The notes: generated by a model not told the origin, from the sequence alone. A stretch of 64,000 nucleotides of DNA from Promethearchaeia archaeon (GCA_029856145.1 JAHQWK010000020.1:1-64000); one strand, 5' to 3'; positions 1-9,270 are shown, counted from the first letter of the stretch. Numbers and translations are program-made.

Positions 1-133
1 CATGGGCTTCTAACAACGCATAAACAGGATCTCCAGGCATTAATTTAGAGAGGATAAAGGTCAATGTTAACACTCCAAATACGACTGGTATAGCTGCTAA
101 TAATCTCCTTAAAAGATACTTAAGCATACTCAT
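1..133 (-). CDS. ABC transporter permease, DppB/OppB type (partial, 3' end missing)
   Basis: Only the first 44 codons are inside the window; the gene runs off the left edge. The start is the ATG at 131-133. The peptide begins MSMLKYLLRRLLAAIPVVFG and continues through a hydrophobic helix into LSKLMPGDP. This is the classic N-terminus of the first permease of dipeptide/oligopeptide importers: a basic start, one membrane helix, then the LxPGDP motif. The same-strand solute-binding protein at 1320-3086 fits one import system, with this permease downstream of it. A second in-frame ATG lies two codons further in. The family call is firm; the substrate is unknown. Confidence 0.85.
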   Translation of the reverse strand, partial: MSMLKYLLRRLLAAIPVVFGVLTLTFILSKLMPGDPVYALLEAH

Positions 134-181
134 ATTTTTTCAATCTCTTTACTTTGATTAATTATTTATTTTATTTTTTTC

Positions 182-676
182 TTAGACTATAATTTTCATT
201 CCTTTCTGTAAGCGTTGATTATACTTTTCTTTAGCAATAGAAGCTAAGATTGCGGCTAATAAATTTATCGTTAGTAATGTTGCAATAGTTAAATAACCTT
301 CATAATTAATAAAAAATTGGCCTATAGCGATAAACACACTAGCAAGGGTGCCAAAAATATCTGAAGGTAATGAGAATACAATAAAATAATACCAAACCCA
401 GGATTCAACCATTATAATAAGAATGAGCCATATACTATTCCGAATTCCATATTCAAAAAAATTTTCTCGAAATACCATTAAAAACACTATTAAAAAAAGA
501 ATAATAAATGATAAAAATGAATAAGGACTAAACAATACTCTGTACAAATATAAAACATTATCTCCTAATGTTTTATAATATACATTACTTAAATATCCAA
601 AAAAGACAAAATGAATTAATAAAAATGTTAATATAAAATTTGTTTGTCTACCAAAATCAATTTTCGAAAATTTCAT
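182..676 (-). CDS. Small multi-pass membrane protein of unknown function
   Basis: I do not recognise a family. The 164 residues are mostly hydrophobic, with about four or five likely membrane helices near residues 12-32, 52-72, 80-102, 108-125 and 127-147, and a basic C-terminal tail. It sits between a solute-binding protein gene and a permease gene on the same strand, 48 bases upstream of the permease, so it may be co-transcribed with the importer. It lacks the permease EAA-type loop, so it is probably not the second permease. A role with the transporter is inferred from position only. Confidence 0.6.
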   Translation of the reverse strand: MKFSKIDFGRQTNFILTFLLIHFVFFGYLSNVYYKTLGDNVLYLYRVLFSPYSFLSFIILFLIVFLMVFRENFFEYGIRNSIWLILIIMVESWVWYYFIVFSLPSDIFGTLASVFIAIGQFFINYEGYLTIATLLTINLLAAILASIAKEKYNQRLQKGMKIIV

Positions 677-1319
677 ATATTTCTCTCCACATTAAAAATG
701 GTTTACTTTTCAAATAATTTGCTTTTCAAATGGTTTATAATGACTTAAAGAAAAGTATAATCATTTAATAAGTATTTTGTTATTATTCATTTATTGATTA
801 AATAATCAAACACATCATTATTTTTAATATTTTCTTCTTAATGCAATTTTAAGTGGGAGGTTACTTCTAGCACATTAATATAAATAATAAAAAAATATAT
901 GGCTTGAATATATACACCCAAAAATAATTTTTATTCTTTTGTTTACTAAGAATTTTTTTTAAGAGCTAGAACTAGATAAATATTGACCTTTTAATCATTT
1001 TTATTTTAATAAGCAAATATACATCTGATTCTAAAACTTATTACCTTTGAAAATTTATCATTCATTGGTGTCATTATGCTAAAAAAGGCACAACATATTG
1101 AAAAATCCAATTAAAATTAAAATTATTTACAGTTTCAATTTCTTAAGTAATTTATTAAAATGTTTAAATTAAATTCAATTAAAGAGAAATGCAAAAAAGA
1201 GAGGGGTGATCAGCAATTAAAAAATATCATAAAATCACTAATTTATTGATATTAAAAGACATTAAAAATTAAAAAAAAAAAAATTAATTTGTAGTTTTTT
1301 ATATTTCTTTATATTTCAT
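677..1319. other. Intergenic region, 643 bases, no gene seen
   Basis: Very AT-rich, with stops in all frames and no protein that resembles a family. It separates the solute-binding protein gene from the 164-residue membrane protein. It holds an A-run at 1271-1283 (a T-run on the minus strand, annotated separately) and an imperfect direct repeat around 702-735 built on the word TTTTCAAAT. The promoter of the downstream minus-strand genes probably lies here, but no TATA box stands out from the AT background. Confidence 0.5.
1271..1283 (-). terminator. Candidate poly-T transcription terminator
   Basis: Thirteen consecutive A on the plus strand give a 13-T run on the minus strand, about 37 bases past the stop codon of the solute-binding protein. 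Archaeal RNA polymerase typically stops at T-tracts, and a 643-base gap follows before the next start. There is no hairpin, and T-runs are common in this AT-rich DNA, so the call rests on position and length. Confidence 0.4.
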
Positions 1320-3086
1320 TTATGCGGTTTCGCGATAAGTTGGATACCAGTATAAGTTCCTCATAGTATTATATGGGACGCCTTTCAAAGTGGCAGCGTG
1401 AACATGATAAAGCTTATCAAATTGTATGCCCATATGGTAAGCGTATTTATCCATAATTAAATACTGAAGTTTCCTATAGTATCCATATCTCGTAGCAGTA
1501 TCGGTTTCACCAGCAGCAAGAATTAAGTAAGTGTTTATTTCAGCATTATCAATTCGAGCAAAGTTTGATGAAGATGCGGGATTTACTAATGGATCAATCA
1601 TGTTGAAGGTTTCAAAGTAATCAGGACCCCAACCTACTTGATAGATATGGAGTCTGCCAGGTTCATCTTCGCCTATTCTTATAAATTGATCCCATGTCAA
1701 TGTTTGGCGGTTAATTTCAATTCCAATCCTGTCCATATCGTCTCCAAATCGTTGAATTAGGAGTTCCATCCAATGACTTCCTTGTCTAAACCGGAAATTA
1801 AACTGATTTGCAGTAAAGTTACCTACATCTGGAACCCATGCGGCCGCTTTCCATGAAGCTTCATCAGCACCAGGAGTAAAGATATCTCCAACCTGAGAGC
1901 CAATTTCCCATCCTACACCATACCCCATGCTCTGCATTTTTTGTCTAGCATAAGGTATATTAAAAACACCACCTTTACATGAAGCATTATGAGCAGGAAA
2001 ACCGGGAGGAACTAAGGAATTAGCTTTCACAGTAGTGCCTTCATCTATTTCTTCGTTAAGATATGAATAGTTAAAGGCAGATGATATAGCTTTTCTCCAT
2101 GTAATATTTATAAAAGGGGAGTTAAAAGCAATATACCAATAGATAGAACCATTGATAAAATCAGCAACTCCATCTCCAGTTACGGTGATATAAGGACTCG
2201 CATTAAAGTATTCTTTTAGTGCTGCAATACCCTGACCTAAGTAGTCAATATCTCCAGCCAACATAGCATTATTAGCGGTGACAGCATCTCTATAATAGAC
2301 ATAGACAAGTTCATCCCAATAAGCAGGAGCATCCCAATAGTCCTCCCAACGCTCAAATCGAGTCTCTGAATTTGGCACATAAGAAACTAATTTGAATGGA
2401 CCAGTCCCAATGGCTAGATCCGTGCCAAGTTCTAACATCGCATCTGCAGGAGTAGTTAGAGGCACAATTGAACTTGCTACATAGGCTAATAATCCTTCAG
2501 CAGGAGCAAATGGACCATTCATTACAATAGTAACTTCTAAGTTATCAGTTGGATTAACAAAGCTTAAGGTATGATTGAAGATTGGTGTTAAACCTGGAGG
2601 CTTAGCAGGAAATTTATAGAGAGAGTGTGGAAAAGCCATTTTATCAGGAGCTGTTAAGGTACCAGTTGCGTTACCAAAGTAATTAATTCTTGCGAAAGAA
2701 TGTAGAACATCGTCTCCAGTAAGTAATGAACCATCATGGAAATATACATTTGGTCTTAGTGTAAAAGTTATATTATGCCCAAGAGGGGTGCTCTGAAAAT
2801 CCCAATCTGATGCAAGCCTTCCTACAAGTGGAAATTCAGGGTCAGATAAATTATATGCAATTAAGGTTTCCATTACCTGATCAAGTATATCATTTGATAC
2901 ACTATCCCATGAATCGCATGGATCCATGGTAACAGGATTGGACGTTCTTACAAGTTTAAATACTTCAAAAGTGGGAATTGGTTTAATTAATCCAAGCATC
3001 ACAGCCATCATGACGTTTCCAACACCAGAGGCAGCTAATACTACTGCTAAGATAATTATCGCTAAATTTTTCTTTTCCATTTCCAT
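1320..3086 (-). CDS. ABC transporter solute-binding protein, family 5 (peptide/oligopeptide type)
   Basis: Extracytoplasmic receptor for an oligopeptide-type ABC importer. Residues 6-33 form one hydrophobic N-terminal helix without a lipobox cysteine, so the protein is probably held by a membrane anchor. The body has the family 5 layout: a DPCDSWDSVSNDILDQVMETL opening that corresponds to the usual LDP..D..S..I..Q.YE.L, a FTLRPNVYFHDGSLLTGDDV motif near residue 110, and GTGPFKLVSY further on. The length of 588 is normal. The permease fragment at 1-133 supports the assignment. The ligand cannot be read from sequence; peptides are the family default, but sugars and metals are also known. Confidence 0.88.
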   Translation of the reverse strand: MEMEKKNLAIIILAVVLAASGVGNVMMAVMLGLIKPIPTFEVFKLVRTSNPVTMDPCDSWDSVSNDILDQVMETLIAYNLSDPEFPLVGRLASDWDFQSTPLGHNITFTLRPNVYFHDGSLLTGDDVLHSFARINYFGNATGTLTAPDKMAFPHSLYKFPAKPPGLTPIFNHTLSFVNPTDNLEVTIVMNGPFAPAEGLLAYVASSIVPLTTPADAMLELGTDLAIGTGPFKLVSYVPNSETRFERWEDYWDAPAYWDELVYVYYRDAVTANNAMLAGDIDYLGQGIAALKEYFNASPYITVTGDGVADFINGSIYWYIAFNSPFINITWRKAISSAFNYSYLNEEIDEGTTVKANSLVPPGFPAHNASCKGGVFNIPYARQKMQSMGYGVGWEIGSQVGDIFTPGADEASWKAAAWVPDVGNFTANQFNFRFRQGSHWMELLIQRFGDDMDRIGIEINRQTLTWDQFIRIGEDEPGRLHIYQVGWGPDYFETFNMIDPLVNPASSSNFARIDNAEINTYLILAAGETDTATRYGYYRKLQYLIMDKYAYHMGIQFDKLYHVHAATLKGVPYNTMRNLYWYPTYRETA

Positions 3087-3419
3087 ATTAAAATCACTTA
3101 AAAATTTTTTTACTTTTTTTTTAGATTTGTTGTTAAATATCTTCTTAAATTCGTAAACTTATAAGGTTTATCCTTTTTTTTTTATTGTTTTTAGATTTCA
3201 TAATAGATCTATTGGGATGTGTTTCATTGATTTTAATTTCAAACATTTTCAATCTATAAGAAGTATATTGATAATCTGAATTAATTACCATTAAAATATA
3301 AAAATTTTCGGAACTACAGATTCTGTTTTAATTAAAATTCCAATAATAAGACATCAAAGTATTAAGAATGGGAAAAAAATGGGAAATGTATCTTAAGAAC
3401 CAAATATTTCAGCGATATT
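3087..3419. other. Intergenic region, 333 bases, no gene seen
   Basis: AT-rich gap upstream of the solute-binding protein gene and downstream of the UbiA-family gene, both on the minus strand. It should hold the promoter of the importer. T-rich stretches occur at 3107-3130 and 3173-3185. A 76-residue plus-strand frame at 2926-3156 mostly lies antisense to the solute-binding protein and was not accepted. Confidence 0.5.
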
Positions 3420-4349
3420 TTATAAATAAAAAGCACAAAATAAAATAATTAACAAAATTAAACCTGCAATTATAATTCCTTTGTCTAAAAAGGCTTTTTC
3501 GGTACTACGGGCAATTTCGGGTTTAGCTGAAGTCAAATACATATATCTCATAAGAATATATAGCGAAATGGGTATTGTAAGTATTGATAAATATTCGAAA
3601 ATGCTAGGAAATCCTGGTTCATCTAATCTAAATCGATTGATAAGATAAAGAGAATATGTCATAAATAAAGAACCTGCTACTATTATATGAAACTGATCTA
3701 ATAATTTTTGGGAGTATTGATCATAAACTTTTTTATGTTCAATAGCTGTATCTCTACCGAGGATCTTTAAGTCACCTTTTCTTTTTGCAATGCTTAAGAA
3801 CATTGCAATCTCAATAATTGCTAAAAATAACCAAGGAGAAACATACTCCCCAATTATTACACAACCTGCTAATGCTCTCCATAAATATCCTGTGGATAGG
3901 ATGAGTATATCAATAAAAACGTAATTTTTGAATAGGTAATTATAGAGTTGGCCGGTGACGATTATTAAGAGTATCATAAAACCAAAAAAGTTGTTTGGAA
4001 TTATAAAAATTGGGAAAAAAATCATAACACCAACCAATACAATTAATAAAAAGTAAGCAAAACCTGATGAAAGCGCTCCGGATGCCAAAGGTTTCTTGTT
4101 AAGCTTTTCTGGGTGTAATTTATCACGTTCAATATCTCTTATATCGTTGATAATATAATTAAATGATGAGGCGCAGCATAAAAGTATAAATCCAATAAAT
4201 AAGTTAAAATATAGGGAAATATCCAATAAATTTTGACTAAAGAAAATGCCAACAAATACTAATACATTTTTATAATATTGGCGAACTCGTAATAGATGAA
4301 AAAAACTTTTAATTTTACTAGGCATTATTAACTTTTTTGAAAGACACAT
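3420..4349 (-). CDS. UbiA-family prenyltransferase, resembling decaprenyl-phosphate phosphoribosyltransferase
   Basis: Integral-membrane enzyme with about eight helices over 309 residues. The first Asp-rich motif, in NDIRDIERDKLHPEKL followed by KKPLASG, is the UbiA active-site signature. Its HPxK...KPLASG wording and the RQYYKNVLVF entry resemble the branch that moves phosphoribose onto a polyprenyl phosphate rather than the branch that makes quinones. The second region, AKRKGDLKILG, agrees with that. Archaea also use UbiA enzymes to make membrane ether lipids, so this is an inference. It lies 5 bases downstream of the M48 protease gene and beside glycan genes, which favours a lipid-linked sugar role. 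An internal Met at residue 9 (4325) may be the true start. Confidence 0.75.
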   Translation of the reverse strand: MCLSKKLIMPSKIKSFFHLLRVRQYYKNVLVFVGIFFSQNLLDISLYFNLFIGFILLCCASSFNYIINDIRDIERDKLHPEKLNKKPLASGALSSGFAYFLLIVLVGVMIFFPIFIIPNNFFGFMILLIIVTGQLYNYLFKNYVFIDILILSTGYLWRALAGCVIIGEYVSPWLFLAIIEIAMFLSIAKRKGDLKILGRDTAIEHKKVYDQYSQKLLDQFHIIVAGSLFMTYSLYLINRFRLDEPGFPSIFEYLSILTIPISLYILMRYMYLTSAKPEIARSTEKAFLDKGIIIAGLILLIILFCAFYL

Positions 4350-4354
4350 TTATA

Positions 4355-6898
4355 TTAAATTTTATTAAGCATAATGATTCTTTCTGGTTTGAACTTCTTC
4401 AAAATTCTAAATCCTAAGCGACTTGATAAACTTGTTTCTGCTTTTAACTGAATCACCCCGGTATTATACTCAAAATGTATCATTTCAATTTCTTTATAGG
4501 GAATTTCTATTTCCTTTCCAAAAATATTATTAAATAGAATAGTAATTCTATCAATATTTTTATCTTTAGATAAATCGCTCTTAGTATTCTGTATATCAAC
4601 ATCAATTTTTTGAATATATCCTATTTCTAAATTATTCACAGGCTTTTTAAGATATAAAAATACTTGAAGATGTCTTTTTGATAACCAATTCATAAGATTT
4701 ATTTCAGATTCTCTAAAATTATGACTTTTACTAATAGATAAATAAATATTTTTAGGTCTAATTATCAATTCATCAAGGGGATATTTTATATTAATTTCTT
4801 GACTTTGAATATCCGATATTTCTAGTTGAAAATTAGGTAATTTAGGTGTTGGAATGATATTTATACATTTAAAAATTTTTATGGCTCCTTTAGTTTTTAA
4901 AAAAATTTCAAGACCTTTAAGGTTTTTAATGAACGAGACGGAATTTGGCAGTTTAGTTTTATGAATAGGTTTTTGAATTTGTTTTTCATTTTTATCTAAG
5001 AAAATGTAGAATCCCTCTTTATTTTCATTGCGTAATTCAATATTAATTAAGGTTAATGGATCATTTTTTTGAAAGAAGTATTGATCATTCATATTAAATA
5101 GAGTATGCGAATATTCTGAAGAATTTAATAAAATTCTTTGATTTGTTTTTGAATTTATTATAACAAATTTTTCAGGATCAGTAATATCATCGGTAAAATC
5201 GACATCAATTAGTCTACCAATAATAATTTCATCTTCAATTAAATTTCTAAAGATATATTCTTTATGAAGATCAAATTGATAAAGTTCTTTTCTTCTAATT
5301 TCTTCCATTAATAAGGCGATATCATTAATTTTAAAAGATTCTTTAAATTTTTCTGTAGCTATGATTTTAAAATTTTCTCTAGCTTTTTCAAATTTCTTGG
5401 CATATTTTTTTTGTTTAGATCTTTTCAAACAAATAAGAGGAAGAATTGCTTCTTTACCAGGTTTTAGTTTGTTGTCTAATATAGCAGCAATTCTATAGTA
5501 ACTTGGAGGATGAGAATGAATGAAATTAGCTAAAAGTGAGGCTCGTGACGGCTTAATCATTGAATGGTTCAGATACTTTGCTGTACTGATATAATTTAAA
5601 AGTCGATTATCATTTGTTATTTCTTCTTCAGATAACAACATCGTATTTAATCCAATTTCCCTCCCAGTTGCATAAAAGCTTTCTAAATTATATAGTGCTT
5701 TAGTAAGTTCATTTGCATATCCTACTTCCTTTGTTTTTAAATCGGCTTTTCCTTCTAAAATTCTCACAAATATAAACAGAAAGAAATATATAACCAGATT
5801 CAAAAGGATAAAAACTATAAATGGGATCTGAGGATTCCCAAAGGTATAATCATAGTAAGTAGCTGGAATACCAAGGAACATTCTTACAATTAAATCTATA
5901 GATGTAATTAATGTTAAAATAAGTGTGTGTTTACCTTTTGTATGTGCTAATTCATGAGCTAAGATGCCTTTTAATTCATCTTTAGGAATTTTATTTATGT
6001 CATCTGCGATAATCGCAATTCTTTTATCAATTACAGAGCCATACGCCATCGCATTTAAAATTGGATATTTACCAAATCCCACTTTAACTTTCCCTTTAAT
6101 TCCAATATCATTTTTTATTTTATTTACGATATCTAATATTTTTTCTTCTCTTACTCTATGAATTCCAAGTAGTTTATCCAAAATGAAACCAGATATAAAA
6201 TAAATTCCCCAATTAACGACAATTAATAGAAAATAAATGTTTAAAAAGAAGTCAAGGATATTAAATTCTCTAAAATTGATAGGTTGATTTACGATAAAAT
6301 TCAATGGCGTATATTGGTTAATAAAAACGACGGCAAGCCATGCTATAATATAAAGAAATAAAGTTAAATATGCAGGACTCATGAATCGCCAGACAATTAT
6401 ATATTTTCTTCCAAATAGCAGAAATCCTAAAATAAGAATTATCCAAAAAGAAAATGCAAAACTGGTGTTAATGTATATCGGGTCATTTAAATAGTAAGAG
6501 AATAATCCCGCGATAAAAATAATATTATATGTTACTAGAGAAATAATCAAAATTTTATTTATTACAGGGTAATCCTTTAATTCATAAATCCCTATCCACA
6601 AATAAATTGAGAATGCTCCCATTATAGAAGTTAGAAAATCTTTAGAAAAGAAAAAGATGAGGAAAAAGAAGAAAAAAATTGCAACAATATCACTCATTTC
6701 ACTTCTTTTACCATTTTTAGCCCACTGATAAAATTCTTCAATAGTTAATAAATATAAAATACAAGTAATTAAAAATGTCCAATCAATTAGAAGTTCTGAA
6801 AAAATGAATTTGAAAATAAATGAATTTGCAAGTAAAAAAATGCCTATTGAATAAATGGGATAAGAAATTAAGAGAAAAAATCTGACGTTTTTTTTCAA
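4355..6898 (-). CDS. Large M48-family membrane zinc metalloprotease with extra C-terminal domain
   Basis: Residues 1-245 are membrane helices. A peptidase M48 domain follows: the VGFGKYPILNAMAYGS segment (273-288), the zinc motif HELAH at 315-319, then helices and EGKAD near 382, which supplies the third zinc ligand. HtpX-like M48 proteins usually have about 290-420 residues; this one has 847. The extra length is an extended N-terminal membrane part and about 350 C-terminal residues, predicted soluble and beta-rich, that I cannot assign. The active site looks intact. It is the first gene of a pair with the UbiA-family gene (5-base gap). A membrane-protein quality-control role is inferred from the family. 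Confidence 0.85.
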   Translation of the reverse strand: MKKNVRFFLLISYPIYSIGIFLLANSFIFKFIFSELLIDWTFLITCILYLLTIEEFYQWAKNGKRSEMSDIVAIFFFFFLIFFFSKDFLTSIMGAFSIYLWIGIYELKDYPVINKILIISLVTYNIIFIAGLFSYYLNDPIYINTSFAFSFWIILILGFLLFGRKYIIVWRFMSPAYLTLFLYIIAWLAVVFINQYTPLNFIVNQPINFREFNILDFFLNIYFLLIVVNWGIYFISGFILDKLLGIHRVREEKILDIVNKIKNDIGIKGKVKVGFGKYPILNAMAYGSVIDKRIAIIADDINKIPKDELKGILAHELAHTKGKHTLILTLITSIDLIVRMFLGIPATYYDYTFGNPQIPFIVFILLNLVIYFFLFIFVRILEGKADLKTKEVGYANELTKALYNLESFYATGREIGLNTMLLSEEEITNDNRLLNYISTAKYLNHSMIKPSRASLLANFIHSHPPSYYRIAAILDNKLKPGKEAILPLICLKRSKQKKYAKKFEKARENFKIIATEKFKESFKINDIALLMEEIRRKELYQFDLHKEYIFRNLIEDEIIIGRLIDVDFTDDITDPEKFVIINSKTNQRILLNSSEYSHTLFNMNDQYFFQKNDPLTLINIELRNENKEGFYIFLDKNEKQIQKPIHKTKLPNSVSFIKNLKGLEIFLKTKGAIKIFKCINIIPTPKLPNFQLEISDIQSQEINIKYPLDELIIRPKNIYLSISKSHNFRESEINLMNWLSKRHLQVFLYLKKPVNNLEIGYIQKIDVDIQNTKSDLSKDKNIDRITILFNNIFGKEIEIPYKEIEMIHFEYNTGVIQLKAETSLSSRLGFRILKKFKPERIIMLNKI

Positions 6899-6958
6899 AG
6901 AAAATACCTTTATTATTTAATAAATTTTTTGTTTAAATCTCAATTAAGAAGAAATTAT

Positions 6959-8326
6959 TTATTCTGAGTTCTTTTTTTTCATTTTATCAATTTCAGACCA
7001 AAAATATTTTATTGTTATCATATACCAAAACAGTAGTATAGGGATCATTAGCAGAAAGGAAATTAACACATTAATTGGAATACTTATTATTCCAAGGTCT
7101 AGATCTTCAATAGGAAGTGCCATAATTACCGCTTCAATAAATATTAGGAATAATAAAATAGAAATCAAGAGAATTATCATTAAAACTATTATCCCTCGAA
7201 TTCTGGAGAATTTGTATAATATAAAAATGGTTGGAGCTAATAGAGCGAATAAAGCAATAATAAAGAGGTATATATTGAAATTCCCTAAAGTATATTGCAT
7301 GAGTAAGATAGAGAGTATAGAAAAAAAACCACATATTAATGAAATAGCATAAAAATTTTTTACCAATTCTGGCTCTGTTAATGTCCCCTTTGCTAAAATT
7401 AGTCTAGGTAATGTTAATACTGCACTTTTTTGATCTGAAGCCTTAATTCGATCATTTTCAAGTAAAATTATATCATCTTTACTCTCTCTAATATCACTGC
7501 TCTCAAAAAAACCCCGTACAGAATAAATATAATAAAAACTATTAAATATATGAATAAGAAGAGCACAAAATGTAGCAACTTCTAATGAACCAAATAACAT
7601 AATACACGCAATCATTGCACCCATAGCTAATGTGCCTACATCTCCGGGAAAGATTTTAGCTGGATACTTATTAAATATGAAAAAAGGAAATATTACAGCA
7701 ATAACTGGAATTGTAAATATCACTCCTTCAGCAGAATTCCATATTATACTACAAATAAATAAGAAGCAAGTAGCGATCAAACAAGTTCCTGAACCTTCAC
7801 CGTTATAACCTTCTAACATATTTACAGTATTAGTAAAAACAGCAACAATCAGAGGAACTAAGAACGGATATATTATTGTTAATCTCGTTCTATCAATAAA
7901 AGGAATAGTTGGTGAAGCTATAGTTATAAGACCAAAAAGGTTTGCAAAAAAGATAATACTTCCAGAAAATATTGATAAAATTATTTTATAACGCGATCTC
8001 AATTTTTTTCTATCATCAATAAAACCTATAACTCCAGCTAATAAAACGGTCAAAAGAAAAGTTAAAGTTTCACGAAAAAAGCTAGGAAAGAATATAATTA
8101 AAAAAATCAAGCTAACACTAAAACCAATTATCATACTAATCCCTCCAGATTCAGCAACTTCTGGTCTAGCATTTTTATGTATATCAATACCAACATAGCC
8201 TTTTCTTTTCATGAATTTTATTAAATATGGGAGGACTAAATAGGTTACTAAAAATCCAACTATAAATATGATTATTAAAAAGAAGATCTCCATAAAACTC
8301 CAGTTCAAATCAGTTAAAAGATTCAT
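6959..8326 (-). CDS. Lipid-carrier GlcNAc-1-phosphate transferase, ALG7/DPAGT1 and MraY/WecA superfamily
   Basis: Membrane enzyme expected to move a sugar 1-phosphate from a UDP-sugar to dolichyl phosphate, the first step of N-glycan assembly. About ten helices. Signature motifs are present: HKNARPEVAESGG (50-62), which matches the eukaryote-type HKPxRPxVPExGG better than bacterial MraY; the Asp pair GFIDDRKK (101-108); NTVNMLEGYNGEGSG (166-180); and FPGDVGTLAMG (226-236). The length of 455 is slightly above ALG7. The ribophorin I-like gene lies on the same strand, 945 bases upstream. The exact sugar is not determinable. Confidence 0.85.
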   Translation of the reverse strand: MNLLTDLNWSFMEIFFLIIIFIVGFLVTYLVLPYLIKFMKRKGYVGIDIHKNARPEVAESGGISMIIGFSVSLIFLIIFFPSFFRETLTFLLTVLLAGVIGFIDDRKKLRSRYKIILSIFSGSIIFFANLFGLITIASPTIPFIDRTRLTIIYPFLVPLIVAVFTNTVNMLEGYNGEGSGTCLIATCFLFICSIIWNSAEGVIFTIPVIAVIFPFFIFNKYPAKIFPGDVGTLAMGAMIACIMLFGSLEVATFCALLIHIFNSFYYIYSVRGFFESSDIRESKDDIILLENDRIKASDQKSAVLTLPRLILAKGTLTEPELVKNFYAISLICGFFSILSILLMQYTLGNFNIYLFIIALFALLAPTIFILYKFSRIRGIIVLMIILLISILLFLIFIEAVIMALPIEDLDLGIISIPINVLISFLLMIPILLFWYMITIKYFWSEIDKMKKKNSE

Positions 8327-8466
8327 TTACTACCAAGTACTTCTATTTTAAATTAAAATACTGATAAATAACTCAATGTAAAGTTTAAAATATTTTATAA
8401 ATTAAATCTTTTATTTTTTAATATTAATGTTTAGAAATATATAGCCCGGCACGGATTCGAACCGTG

Positions 8467-8496
8467 TTCGCGATACACCTCATAACGGGATGTATA
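8467..8496 (-). other. tRNA intron in the variable region (30 nt)
   Basis: Bulge-helix-bulge reading: CGCG (exon) pairs with CGCG near the intron 3' end, with bulge ACT on the 5' side and AAC on the 3' side. The intron body closes with a 7-bp helix, ATACATC with GGTGTAT. Cutting each bulge after its second base excises exactly 30 nt and joins CGAC to the T-stem CACGG. The position is far from the usual 37/38 site. Confidence 0.8.
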
Positions 8497-8529
8497 GTCG
8501 CGGGGTTCAAAGCCCCAAATGCTTGGCCG

Positions 8530-8559
8530 TTTTGCTTAATACAAAAAGGATGTATTAAT
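8530..8559 (-). other. tRNA intron in the D-loop (30 nt)
   Basis: An 8-bp hairpin, TTAATACA with TGTATTAA, interrupts the D-loop. The central helix GTGT with GCAA has two Watson-Crick pairs, one wobble pair and one G-A mismatch, so this is a relaxed bulge-helix-bulge. Bulges are AGA and AAC. Cutting after the second base of each bulge removes 30 nt and restores GTGTAG-CGGCCAA-GCAT, a normal archaeal tRNA-Gln D-arm. Confidence 0.75.
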
Positions 8560-8622
8560 CTACACCACCGGGCTATTGTATTAAATTAACGACAATATTA
8601 TGAAAACTTCATTAATTAATTT

Positions 8623-9258
8623 TTAAATCTTAAATGGCTTAAGATCTTGATTAAAAAATTTTTCATCTAATAAATTTTTATGGTTTTCAAGGAAGTCAAT
8701 TTCTTTTTTTTCATCACGATATTTATCTGGTAGCATCTGAGGTATTGTATCAATAATGGGATACCATCGTTTACATTTATCACAAAATATTATGCCCGTT
8801 TTTATTTCAAAGTCAAGTTTTAACTTATTAATAAAATATAATTCAGGCAAGATACTGTCAATTTGATTGAAATTAGGATTTTTAGAAAATTCTATAATTC
8901 TTGATTTGACATCAGAATTCATAATTTCAATACATTTTTTACTTAGTTTATTAGTTGTATTATCAAAAATATTTTCAAATTCAATTAAACTTGAGGAAGT
9001 TAAGTTAAGATAAGTTTTGAGTTTAGTTTTTTCAATAATAATATTGTCCTTTAAGAATAATTCATTATCCTCATAAGATATCTCAATTATTTTCTCATTT
9101 TTAATAAAATTAATATCTCGATTTACATAAGTGCTAATAATTGATTGAAATTCTTCTGGTTCATTTTCAAAAGAAAAAATATATAGCTTTAAAGGGAAAT
9201 ATTTATCTAAAGGACATGCTAAGATGTCAAACAGCCATATTTTCATAAACTCTTCCAC
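8623..9258 (-). CDS. Trm112-like zinc-binding protein with a long insert
   Basis: Trm112 is a small zinc-knuckle protein that activates methyltransferases acting on tRNA, rRNA and release factor. The two halves of the fold are clear: an N-terminal KIWLFDILACPLDKYFPLKL (Cys15), and a C-terminal IFCDKCKRWYPI followed by DTIPQMLPDKYR (Cys159, Cys162). The YPI..GIP.ML-like tail is the family hallmark. About 130 residues separate the halves, more than in eukaryotic Trm112 and far more than in the 60-residue bacterial form. The ATG at residue 5 (MKIWLF) is the more family-like start. It lies 12 bases downstream of the ribophorin I-like gene. Partner methyltransferases are not in the window. Confidence 0.8.
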   Translation of the reverse strand: MEEFMKIWLFDILACPLDKYFPLKLYIFSFENEPEEFQSIISTYVNRDINFIKNEKIIEISYEDNELFLKDNIIIEKTKLKTYLNLTSSSLIEFENIFDNTTNKLSKKCIEIMNSDVKSRIIEFSKNPNFNQIDSILPELYFINKLKLDFEIKTGIIFCDKCKRWYPIIDTIPQMLPDKYRDEKKEIDFLENHKNLLDEKFFNQDLKPFKI

Positions 9259-9270
9259 ATAAAAGAAATT

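Larger units (their letters stand above)
8442..8574 (-). tRNA. tRNA-Gln(UUG) with two introns
   Basis: Reading the minus strand from 8574: acceptor AGCCCGG pairs with CCGGGCT (8449-8443), with discriminator A at 8442. D-stem GTGT/GCAT; anticodon stem TGGGG/CCCCG; loop CTTTGAA, so the anticodon is TTG (8510-8508), reading Gln codon CAA. T-arm is CACGG-TTCGAAT-CCGTG. The unspliced length is 133. Removing 8530-8559 from the D-loop and 8467-8496 from the variable region leaves a regular 73-nt tRNA with D-loop AGCGGCCAA and variable loop CGAC. CCA is not encoded. It lies between the phosphotransferase and Trm112-like genes. Confidence 0.92.

Noticed and set aside
677..1319. Small gene or non-coding RNA in the long gap
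   Set aside because: No stable GC-richer structure, no frame with a believable protein; only AT-rich DNA.
8442..8574. tRNA pseudogene, because of the 133-nt length
   Set aside because: All stems are intact once two well-formed bulge-helix-bulge introns are removed.
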